Shown: positions 61,501 to 64,000 of the stretch, piece by piece
Position numbering within the stretch: position 1 is the stretch's first letter
Layout of the letters: every line of letters starts with the position of its first letter
Source: Physcocola sp002396385
Lineage (GTDB): Bacteria > Bacteroidota > Bacteroidia > Bacteroidales > Paludibacteraceae
Length of the DNA stretch: 64,000 nucleotides
Direction of reading: 5' to 3'
NCBI GenBank assembly: GCA_946535435.1
Contig: CAMNDM010000012.1
Coordinates: 1 to 64,000, forward strand
Position numbers and translations under genes: made by a program
The notes under the pieces: generated by a model
Seen by the model: only the letters and a program-made list of their open reading frames with translations
The model's database searches: none
What the model was told of the DNA's origin: nothing

Positions 61501-61606
61501 TATAGTCCTGTACGGTAGAGTCGCCAATCGGTATGACTCTGTATTGGCCCAGTGCTGTTAGTGCAATGCTGCACAACAAACACATTAATGTGATAATTCT
61601 TTTCAT
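58535..61606 (-). CDS. Secreted protein with two CE12-type SGNH esterase domains
   Basis: A 1023-residue exported protein; the start at 61606 (MKRIITLMCLLCSIALTALG) gives a signal peptide. Two rhamnogalacturonan-acetylesterase domains lie at about 20-255 and 418-640. The first has IPIGDSTVQDYNDG (Ser), FGINDRNS and DQVHYQEMG (Asp-His). The second has YLIGDSTVCNYKDS, FGHNDRDT and DNTHFQEMG. Both triads are complete. Between and after them are InlB-like and Ig-like modules (about 258-415 and 650-720). Residues 735-950 hold the module also found in PL11 (VAYFTDPSATDYDND). A sorting-type end closes it. It should remove acetyl groups from rhamnogalacturonan so that the lyase can act. Confidence 0.85.
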   Translation of the reverse strand: MKRIITLMCLLCSIALTALGQYRVIPIGDSTVQDYNDGYAPRKGWGQMLPFFFDKTKVTVMNKAIGGTSSKSYYEKHWAAVRDNLKAGDFVLIQFGINDRNSSDANRYAPGDVFKSYIKKFVDDTRAKKANPVLVSTVRRCAWTNGKPYDSYHEHPQLMRDMAKTLNTPLIDLDKFCYDLFVGQGELYATRFLTMNLVAGEYANYPKGNTDQVHYQEMGAIENARFVTESIEKSTNADLKKLAACTLPRHKVTITINDKTKSKAITRSADYPAGINVTLKTISQDKAKFLRWEDGDKKVIATKTLYTLKMGDKDVTYKAVYESDIKDDEPITVKPELKIDNAMKALVASKAKSYKWFFNNKEIGGETKSTLKITNNGTYAVEMVLEDGTKTRLDVCVTIGSDGVIRKVYLIGDSTVCNYKDSQYPMTGWGMVLKYFFNNDIQIINHAIGGRSSRSFREQGRWKAVLNVLAPGDFVFIQFGHNDRDTKPERYTSVPDYKMRLDSFITEARAKGAIPVLVSPMVMNAWKNGTMRNIFTENGNDYRGAMAEVAKKRNCPFVDLNMLSFNYFKQFNSDYLARFYYNNYVAGEYANYPKGSTDNTHFQEMGAITLCSFIADALKQIDDPYTKALVSYMKPTYQLSVEANTEKPGAISNSIKLPAGTPVTVKVLPATGKLFENWNNNGNNASTKTLYRFTMPAKTAKLTAIFKGGTAVKENIPDTFEAGDKKVAYFTDPSATDYDNDEILPMLKKTKGLFVEEFDAQEAETDLSGFDVVVISEICPSTAPAMEQLQHMEKPTLNMKVHAYKNAVGAWKWATNGFGDNTLQTTIEVRPEKVNHPIFKGIDLSGGNEIKLLDNVNNKGLTFMNASGFTGVDGKVEEIAAIAGQEQTNILEIKAGTTINSVKLQNKMLQIGINSSSYGELTTSAETLLVNGIFYLLEPEDLTNSGNTISENAYSIVMAGNGELTVFGYYSEATPLSIFNTSGVVLAQFWLQPNVASQTFDLSNLPTGIYIAKTKDITIKILN

Positions 61607-61635
61607 GGTGTATCTGCTTGTAGTTTTTCGTGTCC

Positions 61636-61643
61636 CAAATTTA
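61636..61643 (-). promoter_or_regulatory. -7 element of the CE12 gene
   Basis: Minus-strand TAAATTTG fits TAnnTTTG, 30 bases before the start. The rest of the gap to 61880 shows no gene. Confidence 0.5.
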
Positions 61644-61884
61644 TAAACCGTAGAATCTGGAAATATGGACGATGAATCCAATTATATGGAAAATGAAGTC
61701 ATTGGGGGTGTATTGAAAGGAATCTCCAATTTTTGAAAAGAATTGTAGGGTGCCCCGACGTTTAAAACATGGCGCCTCATACAGGCGGTTGAAAAGAAAC
61801 GGACTATGAGGCTATTGGTGTGACAACCGAAAAATTGGTAATTTTCCCCGAATTATGTTTTTCTTCCGAATGCCGGTAATATGG

Positions 61885-61892
61885 TATTTTTG
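61885..61892 (+). promoter_or_regulatory. -7 element of the DXS-like gene
   Basis: TATTTTTG fits TAnnTTTG, 55 bases before the start at 61947. No clear -33 is seen. Confidence 0.5.
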
Positions 61893-61946
61893 TGTATAAG
61901 TAAAAGATAAAAACAAATCCACTGGTGTGGTTAATTCTTATTCGAT

Positions 61947-63701
61947 ATGATATTAGACAAAATCAACGCTCCTGCCGATGTGAAAAAACTATCGGTCAAC
62001 GATATGAAGAGTCTTGCGGAAGAGATTCGCGAGGCATTGTTCAACCGTCTTACTAAAATTGGTGGACACTTTGGCCCTAACTTTGGTTTCGTTGAGGCTA
62101 CCATTGCCTTGCACTATGTGTTCGATTCTCCGACCGACAAGTTCGTTTTCGATGTGTCGCACCAAAGTTATACCCACAAAATCCTTACAGGGCGCAAGGC
62201 CGGTTACATCGACGATTCCCGTTTTTCTGAAGATTCGGGCTATAGCAACCCCGGGGAAAGCCAACACGACTTTTTCAACATCGGACATACTTCCACATCG
62301 GTGGCTCTTGCCCTTGGACTTGCCAAAGGACGAGACATTCTGGGTCGCAGTGAGAATATTGTGGCAGTTATAGGCGACGGTTCCCTCTCGGGCGGTGAGG
62401 CGATGGAAGCCCTCAACGTCGCAGGCTCGGAACTGGGCAGCAATTTCATTGTTATTGTCAACGACAACGAACAGGCCATCGCTGAAAACCATGGTGGCAT
62501 TTACCAGAACCTTAAAGATTTGCGTGAAAGCAATGGTCAAGCACAAAACAACTGGTTCCGCGCGTTCGGACTGGATTACGTATATGAGGAAAACGGCAAC
62601 GACATTGCTGCGCTCATCAATGTGTTTGAGAAAGTGAAAGATTCAAAGCACCCGGTTGTTGTTCATATACATACACAGAAAGGGAAAGGCTACCGTCTGG
62701 CCGAAGAAAACAGGGAGGCTTGGCACTGGTGTCTGCCGTTTGACCGTGCAACGGGCAAGCCGACCCTCGATTTCGGTAGTGGCGAGTCGTATACTAGTAT
62801 CACATCACGATACATTCTCGACAAGGCCCGGAACGACAAGGATTTCATTGTTGTGACTCCTGCTATGCCTATGTCGGTCGGATTGGGGATTGAGGAACGT
62901 GCGCAACTCGGCCGGCAATATATTGACACGGGTATTGCCGAAGAGGCCGCTGTTGCCATTGCGTCGGGTATTGCTACAAATGGGGCCAAACCGCTGGTGG
63001 TTACCAACATGACGTTCCTTCAGCGTGCCTACGACCAAATCTCACAAGATGTATGCATCAACAAAGCCCCAATCACAATGCTGATGAATTACACCGCTTT
63101 CGATGGCCTGACCGATGTGACGCACCTCGGAATCTTCGGCTTGGCGGCATTTACAAATATACCCGATTTGGTGGTGCTCTGCCCGTCGAGTGCCGAAGAG
63201 TACGTCAATATGCTCGACTGGTCTATTGACCAACGGGAATACCCTGTCTTGATTCTGATTCCGGGTAATGCGGTGGCGCACCGTGCTGCCGACATGTCGT
63301 TCGGAAACATCAATCAGTACAAGGTGGAACAGTTGGGTGAGAAGGTGGCTATTGTCGCCCTTGGCGATTTCTTCCAAAAGGGTGAAGAGGCGGCTGCCGC
63401 TATCGAAAAGGAATTAGGCTTTAAGCCGACTCTTATCAATCCACGGTTTGCCAGCGGTTTGGATAAAGAACTTCTGAATAGCCTGAAGTCTGGTCACAGC
63501 CTTGTCGTTACGTTGGAAGACGGTATTGTAGATGGCGGCTTCGGTGAAAAAATAGCGTCGTTTTATGGAACGTCGGACATGAAGGTGGTCAACCTGGGGC
63601 TTGAAAAGAAATTCTACGACCGCTATAATCCGCAACAACTGCTTGAATCGTTGGGAATTACGGCCGATAAAATTGTTGAAAGGGTGAAACGCTTTATTTA
63701 A
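61947..63701 (+). CDS. DXS-like thiamine-diphosphate enzyme
   Basis: A 584-residue relative of 1-deoxy-xylulose-5-phosphate synthase, shorter than the usual 620-640. The ThDP site is present: VIGDGSLSGGEAM and IVNDNEQAIAEN. The transketolase glutamate lies in DTGIAEEAAVAIAS, and FLQRAYDQIS matches the DXS arginine loop. Differences from true DXS are clear: GHFGPNFGFVEAT replaces GHLASSLGVVE, the H after GIAE is A, and the DRAG site reads NYTAFDG. So it may use other substrates. It may be a second copy of DXS with a changed role. It lies divergent from the rhamnogalacturonan esterase, but a link is unproven. Confidence 0.75.
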   Translation: MILDKINAPADVKKLSVNDMKSLAEEIREALFNRLTKIGGHFGPNFGFVEATIALHYVFDSPTDKFVFDVSHQSYTHKILTGRKAGYIDDSRFSEDSGYSNPGESQHDFFNIGHTSTSVALALGLAKGRDILGRSENIVAVIGDGSLSGGEAMEALNVAGSELGSNFIVIVNDNEQAIAENHGGIYQNLKDLRESNGQAQNNWFRAFGLDYVYEENGNDIAALINVFEKVKDSKHPVVVHIHTQKGKGYRLAEENREAWHWCLPFDRATGKPTLDFGSGESYTSITSRYILDKARNDKDFIVVTPAMPMSVGLGIEERAQLGRQYIDTGIAEEAAVAIASGIATNGAKPLVVTNMTFLQRAYDQISQDVCINKAPITMLMNYTAFDGLTDVTHLGIFGLAAFTNIPDLVVLCPSSAEEYVNMLDWSIDQREYPVLILIPGNAVAHRAADMSFGNINQYKVEQLGEKVAIVALGDFFQKGEEAAAAIEKELGFKPTLINPRFASGLDKELLNSLKSGHSLVVTLEDGIVDGGFGEKIASFYGTSDMKVVNLGLEKKFYDRYNPQQLLESLGITADKIVERVKRFI

Positions 63702-63784
63702 ATATCCGTTCTGTCCTTCGAAGTCCGTTCTACGCATGCAGGTAAGCCCAAACGGCTTGTCCTTAACCAGCAGTGTGGTTTGTT

Positions 63785-64000
63785 TTATGTATAATCCTTA
63801 ATCACCATTATTTCGTCCAGACTTGTCAGATAGTTGGGCGTGCGGAAATCGCACTTCGTTTTCCAGGGTTCCTGCTTCGTTCCCTCAATGACTAGTTGAA
63901 CCGTCTTGATTCCGTATTTTTGGTTGATGGCGTCGATCGTTTTCATGAGTGCGCTTCTGTCTTTCCGGTTCCCTATGTGGTCGAAAAGGTTGAGTTGGAT
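63785..64000 (-). CDS. umuC: UmuC/Y-family polymerase, C-terminal end (partial)
   Basis: The last 71 codons of a gene that runs off the right edge. The peptide includes LNLFDHIGNRKDRSALMK and TIDAINQKYGIKTVQLVIEG, then TPNYLTSLDEIM near the stop. This is the UmuC C-terminal (DUF4113-type) domain of SOS translesion polymerases, which bypass lesions as polymerase V with UmuD. The catalytic part lies outside the window. A umuD partner, if any, would be to the right. Confidence 0.75.
   Translation of the reverse strand: MQLNLFDHIGNRKDRSALMKTIDAINQKYGIKTVQLVIEGTKQEPWKTKCDFRTPNYLTSLDEIMVIKDYT

Noticed and set aside
1..64000. CRISPR array, prophage, transposase or integrase
   Set aside because: No regularly spaced repeats and no recombinase or phage genes are seen. 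The only tandem direct repeat is the two-copy 18-mer before ddl.

Overview
The window looks like a chromosome segment of a member of the Bacteroidales (phylum Bacteroidota). The promoters that can be read follow the Bacteroidota pattern TTTG-N19/21-TAnnTTTG. Shine-Dalgarno sites are mostly absent. The gene set is typical of the order: a purH-mreBCD-mrdA-rodA block, a type III SerA, a TGS-type nucleoside kinase, DUF4954, GldA, a hybrid two-component sensor, and secreted proteins with Bacteroidota-style C-terminal sorting regions. I cannot name the genus. Most of the window is of moderate GC, apart from a clearly AT-rich stretch at about 36.2-39.7 kb.

Layout. 0-3 kb: a GC-rich block that can fold, a beta-propeller gene broken by a frameshift, a PepSY-like lipoprotein and a periplasmic TPR protein. 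3.3-9.6 kb: nucleoside kinase, an AhpD-like protein with an iron alcohol dehydrogenase, then serC and serA. 9.7-16.1 kb: an unknown TPR protein, metG, and a three-gene unit of secreted GLUG protein, 39-residue peptide and BspA-type LRR protein. 16.4-17.5 kb: hsp20 behind a sigma-54-like promoter, and an HU protein. 17.7-24.3 kb: the rod-shape operon headed by a purH that encodes only the IMP cyclohydrolase half. 24.4-29.5 kb: a thioredoxin-fold protein without CxxC, a candidate small RNA, two identical tRNA-Pro genes enclosing a 1.1-kb cassette, and DUF4954. 29.5-36.2 kb: a MerR-type regulator, a LOG-family nucleosidase, a PagL-like lipid A deacylase and a CNNM transporter in one direction, then a MORN protein and a MATE exporter. 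36.2-39.7 kb: an AT-rich island with two secreted proteases, a HExxHxxGxxD metalloprotease and a C10 cysteine protease. 40-45.6 kb: ddl, an Mrp ATPase, a rhodanese-like lipoprotein without its cysteine, and mutS. 45.6-50.8 kb: a six-gene leftward unit (M20 hydrolase, RNase HI, GldA, then ACP, KS-alpha and KS-beta). 51.2-61.6 kb: a rhamnogalacturonan-I locus (PL11 lyase, HTCS sensor, tandem CE12 esterase). 61.9-64 kb: a divergent DXS-like enzyme and the end of a UmuC-type polymerase.

How they work together. The strongest functional unit is the pectin locus. The HTCS sensor lies between a lyase that cuts the rhamnogalacturonan-I backbone and an esterase with two deacetylase domains. Lyase and esterase also share a roughly 215-residue C-terminal module that resembles a ThuA/GATase1 fold. 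The minimal ketosynthase/chain-length-factor/ACP trio has no tailoring genes beside it and is the other candidate for an undescribed pathway. At three places a single missing base would restore one long frame, so sequence errors must be excluded before calling pseudogenes.
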